DNA from: Bombus terrestris
Lineage: Eukaryota > Arthropoda > Insecta > Hymenoptera > Apidae
DNA length: 64,000 bases
Reading direction: 5' to 3'
Assembly: GCF_910591885.1 (NCBI RefSeq)
Contig: NC_063272.1
Span: 12,536,364 to 12,600,363, forward strand
Positions 1 through 14,060 of the stretch are shown piece after piece. The position numbers and the translations under genes are program-made. Numbering within the stretch: position 1 is the stretch's first letter; each line of letters starts with the position of its first letter. The notes under the pieces were generated by a model. That model saw only the letters and a program-made list of their open reading frames with translations. It was not told the origin of the DNA and did not search any database.

Positions 1-3000
1 GTTTAGTTGATAAATTGGAGTGGTAGATTTCAAACATAATTGGAAATGTAATTAGAGTTTTACATATTGAGAATATTTTGATATAAATGGTACGTGTTGG
101 ATGATAACTTTTAATAAGGAAATTTTTACTTTGATGCTCTCATTCGTTGTTTGTAACACGTAGGTAGATGAGTCATTGAATATGCAGTTCAGAGGGATGA
201 AAATTTTCGGTTCTACTCTCAGTCAAATAGAAATGCGTAGTTCTAAGTTGTCTGCATAAATTCGAATTTAACTTTCGCTTAAAAGTGATACAATTACTCG
301 TAGAATTACTTACTAAACCAATTTCCCATCAAATTAAAAACTTGTCGAATGGTAAAATGCAATTAACAAATCAATTAAAAAGTTCACGATAGAATTACAG
401 GATATTTTAGGTCCCTTTTATAAAACTATAAAAGAAAGATGTTATCTTTGTAATTGTTTCTATTGTTTTATAAATTCAATAATAAGAATATCAGTTTTAC
501 ATTGTTAAAATATTTACTGATCTGATTATATTCCAAAATAATTTGTACGCTCACGTTGGACGCAAGTTAGTCGCAAATTTAGAATTTTCAGCAATAAAAG
601 CTTAGGTTCTAATAAAAATTCATCTCGTCGTTAATACTCAACAAAAATCTGCAATGCAGTAGCGTACGAATTCAACATTAAGGCCTTTTCGAGCGAATCA
701 GTGAAACCATCTGGAGCACGTGGCGTGCAATTAAACGGTATGCAAAATTCACCTGTTGGTTCGTCGACATATGTTTAAAAGAATGCAACGCGCGAACGGA
801 TCGCGTATTCGAACTAGAACGAGAATTAGTTTGATAATTAGAGGAAAATTAGCCCGAGCTCGCGACGATTCCAACGAAATAGGTATCGATCTGGGACGAA
901 TTAAAATGCAAAACATTGACACGAGTATCCACTTGCCAGTTAAATCTTCATTGGTAGAGAACGGAGATAGTACATACACGTACATAGGGGGAAATTTTCA
1001 ATGGAGACCGTAGAGAGGGTTCGGTTTAACGCAATTCATGAGGGCTAATTCGAAATCAGGGCGCAAGGTGACGCCTGATTGATTGCGGTTTACACTGACT
1101 TGCATTTTACATGGAAATCAATGCACGGAATAACTGGTTGCACTTGTACGTTTCACCGAATCGTTCGACCGAACACGTAAATGTATGTGTATTCACCGTT
1201 ATTTGCGTTATTTTCCTGACCAAATGGTACCAGTTTTTCCATGCGCCAAAAATTGAGTGATTATTATAAATACGTACGTGAAACATTCATGATTTGACGA
1301 AAATCGTTTAGTTTTATTTATAAAAGCATAGTTTGCGTTGAAAGAAGATCGTGTTATTATTCAGAAGAACAAAGTGGTAATATGGAACTTGTTTTGTTTC
1401 CAGACGACTTTTTCAAAACTGGTAAAGTTATTAACTCAAATATTATTTTAAATCAATCTCCATTTAATTCTCCATTTTCGTATCCAAGGATTTGAAACAA
1501 AATGAACAAATAAATATTTAATTGCAACTTTTACTTTTATTTTCAAAAATTAATTCTCTATCCGTTAGTTTTGATTTTTTTTAATGTAGGTCCTATTTTC
1601 CGAATATGGAGTTCAATGTTATTATTTACTCCGTTATTCATTTTATTAAAAACATTGATTTCTTAAAATAATTCGTTATCATTATTCTTAATGTGAGATT
1701 ATCGATATTTTGTACATATTAGAAATACATAGTTGTGCAATATATAATATAAAATCGAGTAGCATTTGCTTAAAAAATATGTAATATTATTTATTAGAAG
1801 TATAGATATTATATTTTGTCCTAAACAGTTTATCTGAATTAAAGAATAGAATACTACTTCTTCTACTGGGTTACGTGAATTCGGTTATTAGCCAACACAA
1901 AGTAATTGTTAGTCATTACGAATTGATAAAGACGGAGACGCAGTTAAATGCAAACGATCAAATACATTTTTCTCTCGTTTTTCCCTCTTTCTTTGAGATT
2001 TTTTCTGAGTCGGCAATTCAAACGTTATTCAGTCTCGTTGAAAAGCAATACCTTTTCACTGGGCCACCTTTTTTCCACGTTTTGCTCGTTACTCACACGC
2101 AGAAATGAAAAGGCGGAGAAACACAGTAGGTGAAACAGTCGCGAACGCTGGGAAAAGTTAGAAATTTCTGACAGAACTGTCTGAAGCTCATGCATAAAGA
2201 TTTCGTTGGATATACACTTCAGTTTTCTTAATTGTTTTAACTTCGTACTGTTTAAAAAGAACATTGTGTTAAACGGCATTTAAATTATTTTTTAAAAAAC
2301 GTTTAACTCGTTAATTGCCTTTATCCCTATTTTGGTATCATGAAAAGAAATATGAGAATTTTTTTTTTTTAATCAAAATATAATTATAAATTCCATGTTC
2401 AAATATAATTAATTACAGTCCCAATGTTATTGAAGAATAATATTATGAACGCTTATTTACTTAAGCAAGTTAGAATTTTGGGAGAAGGGGCTAGTTCAAT
2501 GGACTTGTTTTACAATACAAAATCTTTTCAGTTCTTGTAATTAATTCTATATCGTAACATTTCGTACAATGATCATTTCATTGTACATTGTTTCATATCA
2601 CTGTTGCAGTTTATCAATTGAAGAGCCGGGTGCTCGTATAACTGCATATTATAACAAAGGAAAAAGCCGTGCGGTTAAAATGTTGTTGCGGCACATTTTC
2701 ATTGATACTCATCAGCATACAGTTATTTATCACCCTAGATACTCGTTAGTTCTAACGTGTTGGAAGGTTGTTCAGGCGCAAAGAGAATTTTTAATTAAGT
2801 TGCATATCAACGTGTTCGTTCATCGAGATCAATTCCCGCAAATACTCGACAGTTGCACATTCATGGTTACCAATTCAACCGGTATGTACGTTTAATTATT
2901 TCTATAAGAGATCGTCGCGAGCAAAATCGTGCTTCGATAGGTTTTAAGAAACCCTTGGTTAAAAAGGAAACCGTGTTAATTGCGAAACCTCTTGCTGAGT

Positions 3001-6000
3001 TTCCGCTTATAATTATCCTTTTCCCTCGACGACTCTTCCTTGAATTATGCAACAAAAGAGGGGAAAAACAAGGAACAGAGGAAAATTGGAAACTTGACGG
3101 TTGGATTAAACGTATTTTATAGCGTGGCGTAATCACGTTTCACGCTAGGTGGATGGCTAATAGGTGGCATAAACCGCGACTGGTTTGGTTATAACGAACC
3201 TCACCTTGACATCTGAGCTTACATCATCACGGCGAGCAATTTTTATCGATGTTGCTGGTTTGATTAGCATGCAGTTCTTAACGTGTTTCTTAGCTACGCT
3301 GGTGCGTCTTTCACTGTCATCCGTTGACATTGAAGTAAGATAATTTTATTAATGCTTTCGTTGCCTCGTGTCGCTATGCGTCTTCCTATTCATGCCGGGT
3401 TTCTTAAACGCAATGCTCGCCGTTGTACCTTGAGGAAAAAGAATTGTTATTCCCAGAGGTTCTTCTTATGTAGTTTACAGATGCCGCAACCGGTTGAATG
3501 GCACAGTCTGAATAGATTATTACTGACTTAAAGCCGTTAGTTGAATATTGCCATTTTAGACAAGTTTTATTGCATTAAGTGTTAAAGTTTTAGAAGCTAT
3601 AGTATCTTATTATATTTTAGATATTTTTTCCTTTTTGGTTGCTTTCAATTTACTGATAAACAGACTGTGGATAAACTGTTTTACGAAATTCTTCATTTCT
3701 ATTTAATGTATCTAAAGGGATGGAACATAAACGGCGATTTGTTTCACCACGTGTTTAAAATAAAATATCCTATACATTTTTATATATTTATTTTATCATA
3801 ACATGGGATTATATAAATAACATTTTTAGAGTCTTGAGTTATAAGCAACGACATCAAATGGAAATTTGCTGGGAGAAGTAACGTAAAGTTGCTAAGATAA
3901 TATTGTTTTACAACTTCGTTGGGGGGGGGGGGGAATACGGGGTTTTAAAGAAATTTCTTAGCTGCTCCATTTAAGGACAGGAAAATAGACAGGACTACGA
4001 ATGGACGTATGCATGCAAATGCGTTCCGCGTTGTTAGTAAAGCATTCGCTACTTCCTCTTCTTAAATACCCGTTTTCATTGAAATTCGTTTACGCCTACT
4101 TTTCACAAGTTGTAACGATTTATACCGGTAACTGCAGCGTTTCATGGAAATTAGTGTCCCTGTTGCAAATACAATATTTGTAAACTTATATTATTTCCTT
4201 GTATTACTCAAGCTGCTTGCTTTTCATATAGCAAACACGTTGAACAGTTGTTTTAATACTTCAACAAGTATGCAAATGTTCTAAATAAATTTCCTAAGAA
4301 ATCTGTTTGCTATTATTAATAGAAAAGACAGGAAGAGATATAATACATTTTGCAAAAATATAATGATTATTTATCTTAATATTTGAATACATATATGGTA
4401 TAGAGATATAAATTTCAGAACATATGCTTGCATCGTGAGTAACGAATATTAGAAATTAAATAAAGACTTAAACTTACACTTTACTAGTCGCAAATACATT
4501 TCAAACAATTTTAGATCTAAAAATACGTCGCTGAAAAATTTTGCTAAATATCCATCAAACATTTATGAAATTTACCCTATTTTTTATATCCTGCATTCAG
4601 GTTTTTTAGGGAATTTCGTATTGCATTTTATGAACGAGAGGTTATTACACTTGATATTAACGTTCGGTAATAACAAGGTTTGTGATTTATTCAAAATTAA
4701 TAATCGGTAATTATTCCAATCGAATAAAGACAACAATAAATTTAATATATGGTATGAAAATTAATAGCATATAATAATATGATATATACATCGATGTAAA
4801 CGAAGAAATTAATATTCGTAATGAATTTTACATACATAGCATGTGAAATTAAAAACTAAGTTGGGTAATTTGATACACTGTTTATTATATATTATTATAA
4901 ATTATACACTATTAATGAAAAATACGATATTTGTTTGCATAAAAGAAAGGTATTATCTTTACCATCATTTCTATTACTTTAGAAATTCAATAGCAACGTA
5001 GATATATATTTACGTAAAGTAATTAATCAAAAATAATTTGCATATATTTGTAGTTAAACATATGAGACAAAAATATCTGTTGATAGATTATTTTTCTACA
5101 GTAAAACGTTCAAAAATAACGTAAAAGAAGTTAATCTTTAAAATCTTATTAGCAAAAGAAATCACATCGATGCTATCTCAGATCATATCATAGATGCTAT
5201 CATAGAAATAAATAAAGCTACGATATTATATCATAATATCCGATAGGGATTAAATTAATATTTATTATAAAATATATACAACAACGTAAATGGACACCAA
5301 TTATTACTACTTGTTTATTAAATTAGTTTAGACTAGTAAACTTACTAATAAATCTAATAAATCCTAAACACGTACCATGTTAGTTAACCGAACCCTCGCA
5401 GCTTTTCACGCTTCTTCTGTTATAATCCCCGTTGTAATGTCTTGGCTAACGAATTATATTCCTCTGCAGAACTGTATGCGATACAAAAGCTAAGCTCAGC
5501 TTAAAGTGAACAAGCGGTACCCCTAATACTCGTTGAGCTGCATTGCGCAATAAACTTCCGTGAAATCGTGGTTACACAATGCGCTGAAATAACGATGCAT
5601 ACGTACGTGAATGTTTTGCATTTTCATGAAAATTTGGAACTTTCGATCCATATACAAATGTTCCCAGTAAGCTTCCACGAGTTGCCTTGACAAGCCGTTC
5701 CTAGTGGTCATTTATCATTGCTATTTCTGTCCAGCATTACCCTTTGTCAATTTTCTTCCATCATATGCGCTGGATGATAGTTTATGACTTATGATTCGGT
5801 TTATTGTCGTTTAGATGTCTTGCGAGAATAAACTATGTACGTGTTTCTTTTCTTTCCATCAGTTTTGGTCAACAGATACAGCATTTCGAAATAAAACTAC
5901 TATTTCCTTCGTGTAAATAAAATTGTGATTTGTTATTTCCGAAGTATTTGTAGAATTAATGCATTAAAAGTATTTATCGTATTTCTCTAAAATACTGGAG

Positions 6001-7828
6001 ATAAATGAAAATTATTTGGGATTAATTATTGCAGATAGATGAAGATTACGGGAACTTTAATGTGTACCTGCAATATCCGTTTTCATCTCATTCTAATTAA
6101 ATAACGCATGTTCATGAAGTTACCTTGTAATTGATGCAGCATTAAATTCCAGTTAAAGAAATGTATACTTTTTGATAATTGATCTTTTTCAGTGAAATAG
6201 ATCTCGAGATCTTCCTCATTTTTTGTCTGAATTTAGCTAATATAAAATTGTTTTAATGCATATCTTATTATCGTATCGTATGCATATTTGCGAAAGGTAT
6301 ATACGAGCTATTCGGGAAAAAAATGGATCTCGCTAACAAAGTGACGTTTTAAGCTCTCGTCTTAACAAGCAGTCTGTTTTCATATCATCGTGAATGCTGA
6401 TTCTCCAACGAATTAACAAACGAACGATTCCTAAATTTCTGCATTCTTTTGCAATCGGGCGGAAATGAATATGTATACAAAAGAACAAAAATTAATTATT
6501 GCGTACGGATTTTGATTAGCATGCTGTACAAACTGACAGCTATTTTCCCTACGAAATTCAACTTTATTAAAGCAGTCTTCGTTACGTTTTAAATTGCCGC
6601 TTTTAACGCATGAAAACTGTTTCAAGCACGTAATAAACGAGAAGATAATTTAAATCCTGTATTAAAAAATATTTGGAACGATTCACGAGTGTTTTTAAAC
6701 TTGCTCCTCCAGCGTATAATTTACATAAAAGTGATGGGTAATCGAGAAATAATTGCAGCTCTTCTTCCTCAATGATTAAACGAATCGTTACAAATTTCGT
6801 TTAGCAATCACTCGACTCGAAACAGCAACCGCTACCGTTAATCACCTTTTTCCTTGTAATAACATGTTTATCGCCTGTTAGTTTCATTATGTTTAGAAAA
6901 TTAAAACCATTAATCTCTTTTCTTTAAACATAATCTTTGAAAAACCTCATTAATAGGAGTATATTCGAGGAATTAATGGTATAAATAATACATGTATATG
7001 TTGCAGCGATGCCACATTAATTATCTTTCTTGTTTAAAGCTACATGTTGCCGACATACAGTATATTTTCTCTTTAACTATTACAATAAAGTTACTTACAC
7101 GAATTAATCAAATCAAACACTCTTTTCAATGGTTTTATTGGAAAGCGTATTTCGCTACATTCTTAATCATTTGCAATTCTAATTTTCAGAGCAGCAAAGT
7201 ATCAACAACACGAATTAACGAATTTCGCTTAAATACACGTTTCTTAAAACAGATCAATGAATATTCTTCCTCATAATGAACACTTGCACTGAAAACACCA
7301 ATTGGTCAATTGTGATTATCTCTGGCAAAGTTTTCCAGATCTCTCCTATCCAATCATATTCTAATTTCTCAAAAAAGTTTGCCCTTTTGATTCCGACGAA
7401 GTACTTCGTAGTCTCATTTCTGCAAAAAAGGTTCCCAACATTTTACGGAAGGCGAACCTGTGATATAAAAGCAAAGAAAGAGATTACGCATATCGATAAG
7501 CAACCTCTTTATATTTATTTTAAAAATTAGGGAATTTAACAAACAAACGAAATAGAATCGGATTGAAATTACTTGAAAACGGTAGCAGCGTTGTTAATTC
7601 GTTGTTTCATGATACGGTAATAGTCATAGCATGGACTGCGATTCCTATTTAAATGGTATTTATAGTCAAGCACTATTAAATGCTAATGTTCGATATTTTC
7701 TATGTAAATACAGTACTGCAGCAGCGAATAGCTAATAACAATTGCAAAGACAAAGTAATTACAGTAGTAAGCAGTTATAGCACTAATTAGGTTGGTATTA
7801 GCTTTTGGTGGAAACGGTTACCTATATA
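1..7828. other. Gene-poor AT-rich stretch
   Basis: I see no recognisable gene or RNA here. Open frames are short and match no family; the largest plus-strand one with an ATG (2569-2895, 108 codons) is of a length expected by chance in this much AT-rich DNA. The only striking local feature is a 13-G run at 3921-3933. No splice-bounded exon with coding-like codon use was evident. It is best described as intergenic or intronic DNA. Confidence 0.6.
3921..3933 (+). repeat. Homopolymer G13
   Basis: Thirteen consecutive G on the plus strand, in DNA where G runs over five are otherwise rare. It is a simple repeat that could form a G-rich structure, or its length could be a sequencing or assembly artefact. 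Confidence 0.9.
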
Positions 7829-8438
7829 CAGTGGCGGGTAAAAGAAAATTTAAAGTTGGTGCTTAATGACATGAATTAATGACACTATGCATTTTGGTAA
7901 CTTTTACGTTAAAAATTGTTCACAATTGAAGTGGCTTATTAGACGTGTTGGTTTATTAAAGAGGCCAGTGATAAAATTGTAATAGTAATAGTGTGTATTA
8001 AAATCACTTTAAATATAAGTACAAAGATAGTGTATGCCGCTCGCTATTCGACCGTATGACTCGCTATAATGATCGTCCTAGAGAGCACGTTCGTCTATTT
8101 GTGTCGACCGGTGGTATTATAAAAAGTTCGAATGTAACTCTGGTAACAAGATTTCAAATAACGGCGATAATATTTTGTCCGGAGTTCGTTTACCTTTGAA
8201 ACTAGCAAACCAAAACAACGTTGGCACTCCAAGGCACAACAATACGAGTCTCTCTCGAATCTTCTGTTGACTCATGTGCTGCTACACGATATCGGTAACA
8301 GTCATTTATTCTATGGTACGCATTCCATGTATTCGTTACTCTTATTAAATATACATTCATTTTGCAGAGTTATAGTGTGTTATAGAATAGTGTCCTTTCA
8401 TGTCTTCTGTGTTATAAACTTTCTTTTGTTCACCACTG
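7829..8438. mobile_element. Non-autonomous Tc1/mariner-like element, 610 bp, TIR starting CAGTGG
   Basis: The left end reads CAGTGGCGGGTAAAAGAAAA. The reverse complement of the right end reads CAGTGGTGAACAAAAGAAAG. Similarity continues inward for about 55 bp with small gaps: both arms hold GACATGAA followed by GACACTAT. The element is flanked by TA on both sides (7827-7828 and 8439-8440), as expected for TA-targeting Tc1/mariner-superfamily transposons. The interior contains no open transposase frame and no DDE/DDD segment I could recognise, so it is probably a non-autonomous derivative mobilised in trans. It lies 18 bp from a second, different TIR element. The superfamily call rests on the TA duplication and TIR form, not on protein homology. 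Confidence 0.7.
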
Positions 8439-8456
8439 TATGTATGCAAGCAGATA

Positions 8457-8628
8457 TTAGGTCGTCCGAAAAGATTTTTTCTGAAGATGCACAACATTAC
8501 GTATGATCCATTTTGTTCTATCAAAATAAAGATCACAACGTTCGACAGATCAGGTTTCATATTTGTATAAAGACGCATCGTTGTAAAAGACGTGCCTGTA
8601 AAAGAAAGACACTTTTCGGACAACTTAA
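8457..8628. mobile_element. Mariner-type MITE, 172 bp
   Basis: The left terminus is TTAGGTCGTCCGAAAAGATT and the reverse complement of the right terminus is TTAAGTTGTCCGAAAAGTGT. They share the GTCCGAAAAG core, which I recognise as typical of mellifera-group mariner ends in bees and other insects. TA dinucleotides flank both sides (8455-8456 and 8629-8630). At 172 bp it cannot encode a transposase (about 1.3 kb is usual), so it is an internally deleted, non-autonomous copy. It supplies the last roughly 24 codons of the long minus-strand open frame at 8557-9192, which argues that at least that frame's end is accidental. Confidence 0.85.
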
Positions 8629-9192
8629 TACAAGTAGAACGATTATGAACTTAGCATGGCATAACACAGCATAGCTTAGCTTTCCCGTGGATCTCTGGTT
8701 TAAAAACTTGGCTACAATTTTCGCTAGACGGTTACGTTCATTCATCTCGCGATACCCTATCGAAATAATCGCCAACACGGTCAAGCCTGTGGAATGCAAC
8801 GGCTGATTACAATGGCCGATACGTTCAGGCATACGTGCAATCTTGGCTGGTTGCTCGTGTACGTGCAGGATCGCGTAGCAAACGAGCGTAACGCACCATC
8901 TTCGGGTTCTGCTTCCTCGTCGTGAGTCGTGAGTAGCACACGTAAGGACATCGCCGCGTACCGTGTCGCAAACAAACGGATAAACATCGTCGCCGCCACG
9001 TAGCGGCGGCTTTTCAACGCTTTTGGTTTTTCGATGCGTGCTCGCGATCGAGAAAACTCTCTGTGCTATGAAGGAGATCCTTCGGCTCGATACGAATAGC
9101 AATACTGGATATCGTTGAACGCCGAGAGATTGAACCGTGCGATTTATCTTTTCGTTGGTCAATAGAGGACAGATTTTTGTTAAAGTTCTCAT
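8557..9192 (-). CDS. Unrecognised long open frame (211 codons) in a CpG island; doubtful gene
   Basis: The frame opens at an ATG at 9190-9192; it stays open further upstream to a TTG at 9264. It runs through CpG-rich DNA and stops inside the mariner MITE at 8457-8628. The product would be basic, with several Cys and a hydrophobic stretch near the C-terminus (FIIVLLVLSC) close to the transposon junction. I recognise no domain, signal peptide or repeat. A second frame (8781-9017) is open over the same bases, as expected where GC-rich sequence lowers stop frequency. It could be a lineage-specific gene whose 3' end was captured from the MITE, or more likely a compositional accident. Confidence 0.15.
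   Translation of the reverse strand: MRTLTKICPLLTNEKINRTVQSLGVQRYPVLLFVSSRRISFIAQRVFSIASTHRKTKSVEKPPLRGGDDVYPFVCDTVRGDVLTCATHDSRRGSRTRRWCVTLVCYAILHVHEQPAKIARMPERIGHCNQPLHSTGLTVLAIISIGYREMNERNRLAKIVAKFLNQRSTGKLSYAVLCHAKFIIVLLVLSCPKSVFLLQARLLQRCVFIQI
8690..9080. promoter_or_regulatory. CpG-rich island, possible cis-regulatory element
   Basis: This block is clearly richer in G+C and CpG than its flanks. It includes a GCCGCC/GGCGGC inverted pair around 8990-9010 with a 7-nt spacer, and several GTGAGT/GTAAG-like words near 8928-8960. Such islands in hymenopteran intergenic DNA often mark promoters or enhancers. I see no convincing TATA box or exon structure, so the regulatory role is inferred only from composition. 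Confidence 0.3.
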
Positions 9193-9264
9193 CGAGCGAT
9201 AGTGAAACTCTGTATGCAGTTTTTGTCGCGTTGCAGTGGTTATTGGAATACTGTGTTTTAGCAA

Positions 9265-12200
9265 AAAACAGAATTATTTTGAGGAATGGATCGCCAGTGG
9301 GAAGAAAAAAAATGATAAAATGCCAAATCTTTTGTTTTAGTCTTCTAATTTAGTAGCGAAATGTCACTGATATTTCGTTTACTGATTATTATATTCTATG
9401 ATCGTTAGACTGCGGATTTTTATGCATTTATTTGATATTCGAAAATGAATGCAGAGAACGTATATAATATATAAAATATTCTAAAGGTGGTGGAAGTACG
9501 AATGATAAGCAAGCATGCTTCTCTTAATTTAGATAATTAGAGGTATGAAAAAGTGCTTAGATTAATAGGTTCAAGTTATCTTGGTATAATAGAGAATTCC
9601 TTTTAATAAATGTGTACTATGCGAATTACTTTCTCCTTTATAATTCTAATATGTAGTCCATCATCATTATTTTAATTGTAGCTTCATTTATTAGGCTTGT
9701 CGGTAATCTGCTATTTCTATAATAGAATTATGTAGACATCCTATATTAATTTATCGTGGTGAATTAATTGAATATATGCGCATAGAAATACACGTGTGTA
9801 TAATGTAAAGCATATATTGATATCAACTTTTTCGATCCTTATCTGTCCACGTTTTAAATGTAGTAATTACGACGTAAACATAGTGATTATTTATTCGAAT
9901 AAATAGCAACAGTGTAATATTATTATTTCCAGAATTTTTATACCAAACAGGCTATTTGTCAGATTTATAATTGGAAAACCTGCAATTGGTTAAGTGTTAA
10001 TAACATACTATGTATAGTGATTGATGCCACTGTAGACACTCGATTGAAAAAGAAAGCGAGAAATTTGTTGAAGTCACTTTGAAGCCGTGTGTACCTAATT
10101 GAAGAAAATTTTTCGTTGAGAAATTTTTCTCCCATTCTTCTTTATATAATGGAAGATCGTGTTCTCGTTTTTGATGCAGTATAGATAAGACTTTTGTTTC
10201 TGGTAGTCGTGGTGTAAGAGTAGTTTCTGGTTGGTTTCTTCGAGTGAAAACTGCGGATTCGTTGGAAAAATTAAGAGATCTAACGATACGAGATAATTCA
10301 AAAAGATAAACGGAAATTCTCTTTTACCTACATATGTATGCGTACTATCTTACGTAATATGCTTTCCGTAATATGCTCTATTTAACCTATCTATAATCTT
10401 CTTACAACAGACGTTCTAAGAAGCAATTAAACATAATTGTCGACGAAAGTAATCTTGGAAATAATAACATTTGCATAAATGGCTGACGTAGACTTGTGTT
10501 TGTTCGTGAGCGTATCGGTAATTTTAAAACAAGCACCAGATAATAAGATTAAAAGGGACGTTTAAATAACTTTATGTAACGTTTATGGTGGTTTTCATAT
10601 CATTAAACGGGGACACACCCGGTGAGTTTATGATGTTAACGATAACAACTGTTACAAATATGTTGCATAAGGTAACATACGCAATCGATATACTTTATTT
10701 TACTATTCAATTACAGTTTTAAAATGTGTTATAAAGTTTTATGGAATGTATAAAATTTACTAAGATATAACAAACATAGTACAATTTTATTAAAACATTC
10801 CATATGACAGGTGACAAAAGACAGGTACATAAAGATAAAAGATAAGAATTTGAAAATTATTTCATCATTCATTGGAATGATCTCTACTATTTTATTATGT
10901 TCATTTTAAAAATCGTACTGCGGGAAAGTAAATCATTTTAAAGCAACCTTTTATTTTAGGTATGTAACTCTTGCATACCAAATAATAAATAATTTAAATT
11001 TTAATATCAATTTGAAATTTAAATATCCTATTTTGCATATGTGTGAATCATGCAAAATATAGTCCAATTGTATTACAATGTAATACCATTTGCTCTTATT
11101 GTCAGAATTGCTTTAATTTCAATTACAATTGAATAATAGCTGTCTCAGCTGATGTGTGCATGAGCCATTGTGTTCAAAATATTTCTGACGTAATTGGTAA
11201 TATTAATGGTAATAAAATCAGGGACTATCGTAAAAATCATTTAAAAACATATTTTATAGATATTAGGTAAAATAAAGAATTATTTCATGGTCACAACAAT
11301 TTAAAGTAATTTACTGATACAAATTAACTAGCACATTATCGTTCCAGAATCCAATATCCAATAATAATAAATAAAATACTTAAGTCTACACAATAACCAG
11401 AAAAAAATCCGAAGAAAATAAAATAATATACTATTTTCCATCAATATCTTAAATAGGAAACTTCATCTTGTACTTGGAATAAATAAAATAAAATATTATT
11501 TCATTCCACGGCTAAAAAATTATTAAAAATATTTCTTCAAATCTAGGTAATATTATACCATAATGTTATAACCCAAACCCTTAGAAATAATTCCAAGAGT
11601 AGTTATTTCCCTATTCAAATAAGTAATTATCTCGAAATAAAATCAAGCCGAATAAAATTATGTACACTATTCGAATAATTATCTTTCAGATATTTTATTT
11701 TAATATTGTCCAGACGTATACAACGAATCCTGAAGAAAATAGAATAACACGCTATCTTCCTTCAATTTCTTAAGCTCTATCCTAGATCAAGTGAATGGAT
11801 GTTATACCGCATCGTTGGACATAAAAGAATGTAAAGTGAAGTTTGGTGCGGCGTATGATAGAAACATAAGTGAAATTCACTCTATCGAGTCGTGAATGAT
11901 CCGCTTTCGAATAGGGTTCTATTTTTCTTGCTGGGAGTAAGTCGAATTTTTGCACGAGTAACAAATGGACCAAGTTAAGATGGCATAGTGTATGTGAAAT
12001 ATAAATCACAATAGAAATGCGTTCGCAAGCGTTTTGCCCGTTTCCCTGTAGCTGTACTACGCGAACAAATCTTCAAAAAGCATAAACCTACATTGATGCG
12101 ATGCGCATGAAACGCACTTTAGAATAAAGCTCCCCTGACGTTAACCTTAATTCGTTTCGCTGATACTGTTATATGCAAAGTGCTCCAACGAAAGTCGTTT

Positions 12201-14060
12201 GTTTAAAGTAGTTAGTTATTCAACTTGAAAATAGAAGCTACAGAAATTACTTAATTTTATGAATCTCGTGTATAATCAAATGTTGCGGATGCTATTTTCT
12301 ACGTGGACCTTTGAAATTGTGTATATTACTTTGAGAGTTCGTCCGTGCTTCCTTTTCCTGTTTCCAGAATTAATTATTCTCTGATTCTTTTCTCAATGTG
12401 TTATTAATTAACAGGACAGATTATAAAAGAGTCTGGTGAAAGGTAGGAAAATAAAGCTTTAATGCTCTTCTGTTATTTTAATTCGCAAGAATGATTATAG
12501 TTAACTAGTACGATTTTAGTACTTTGAATTTATAATGGCAATAATATGTCCGTTTTTATTTATTGTGAACTATAGTATTTAACACGATCTCTATTTATTC
12601 CAATATTATGACCAAGTTTCAATACCGTTATATTCATTTATCTGAATATAAATTTCTATTACCATTAAACAAAGGATTATAACCAGTGAAACGAATCAAT
12701 AAACTGCTATTATGTAAACTTCAATTACGTGGACTATACGTTCTACAAAGTTTTCAGGTAAAGCTTTCTTATATCTAACGATTAACTATATCACAAATAG
12801 TTGAATTGAAATTGTATAAGTATGGTGACCTAGCGAATGCAAATGATATAATTACGAGACTGTTAATATAATGACAGAAAGGCAAGAACAGGATAATTTG
12901 AAAATACGAAGAATGACACCAGCTAAACGCAATTGTACTGTAATATCTTTATTTTAATGTAACTAAACATTTCCTTTCCCAAATCTAGATCGAAGCACGC
13001 TACACGCACACACGCATACACACACATACACTAATAAATTTACACAGAATTTTAAAGCCGCTACATAAGCCTCGTTTTCTATCTGTCCACCAAATGAATT
13101 AGCGTGCGTATGCATCGTTATTTTCACTGTGTCACTAGATATATACGTGACAACACGTGCGCGTTCTAGTTTACTCTGTAAATGCATAGATATCGCGTTC
13201 TGGCCAATACATGTATTCATTGGTATTTAACGAAGTTCTTTTTCAAGCCGTATCAATGCCACACACATATCTGTTCTTCTTTCTTTTTTCTCTCCTTTTT
13301 TTAATTTCGTGGCCGTGTTGCAAAATTCGCTACAACAAAAACAGTTTGTCAAAGTTCATCGTAAATGGTTTTCCCAATGAAAAATGTGTCACGATATTAT
13401 GCTTTCTAACTAGCAAAAAAGCTTCTCTTCATCGATGACGTATCGGCATTCTCTTCGCCAGAGTGACGTACGGACCAATCGATTTTGATTACGCGAAACA
13501 GAAGTCGTAAAAATTCAACTTCGAAATAGAATGGAATAGAGATTCGATTCAATCCTGAATGGGTAAAATTGGTATGGAACTACGGACACATTTGTTATTT
13601 CCGTAGTGATGAAAATCAGAATGATGTTCCATTATTCAGTTAGTACGATATTACTATCTGCTGCAATACTCTATCTGGTCACTTTTATACAAAATTTACT
13701 ACGTAGAAAATTGTATTCTTTATTTTAAACAAATATTTTATATGGCATATCGAATTGGATGTTACAAGTATTGGAAAAAGATATATCTATCGAAATCGAG
13801 CAAAGTGGATTAAATGTGGATTATTATTTGTAATACCTTGATTTTCTTCTCTTACGAGATTTTTTTTTTACGTATATTTGCAGAATATCTTGATTTTTCG
13901 TATTTTAGTACATACATGCAGATTGATTATAAAAATGTTAAAAAATAAATAAAAAAACAAATAAATGTTAAATTCCTTCGTTGATAAATTTATGCAAGTA
14001 CGGATTTCTGCTAGTTATTAATTATTGTAAAAAAAAAGAGAAATCTATGTTGTATTCTTT
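9265..14060. other. Gene-poor AT-rich stretch
   Basis: No recognisable gene. Open frames are short. Apart from the (CA)-rich microsatellite near 13 kb I see only low-complexity A/T-rich DNA and a poly-pyrimidine patch around 13275-13310. Confidence 0.6.
13001..13031. repeat. Imperfect CA/CATA microsatellite
   Basis: Run of CACA and CATACA words (interrupted CA dinucleotide repeat). It accounts for the Val/Cys-rich tail of a minus-strand open frame across it, which is therefore not a gene. Confidence 0.8.

Noticed and set aside
2569..2895. 108-codon ATG frame in AT-rich DNA
   Set aside because: Length is within chance expectation for the window and the translation matches no family I know.
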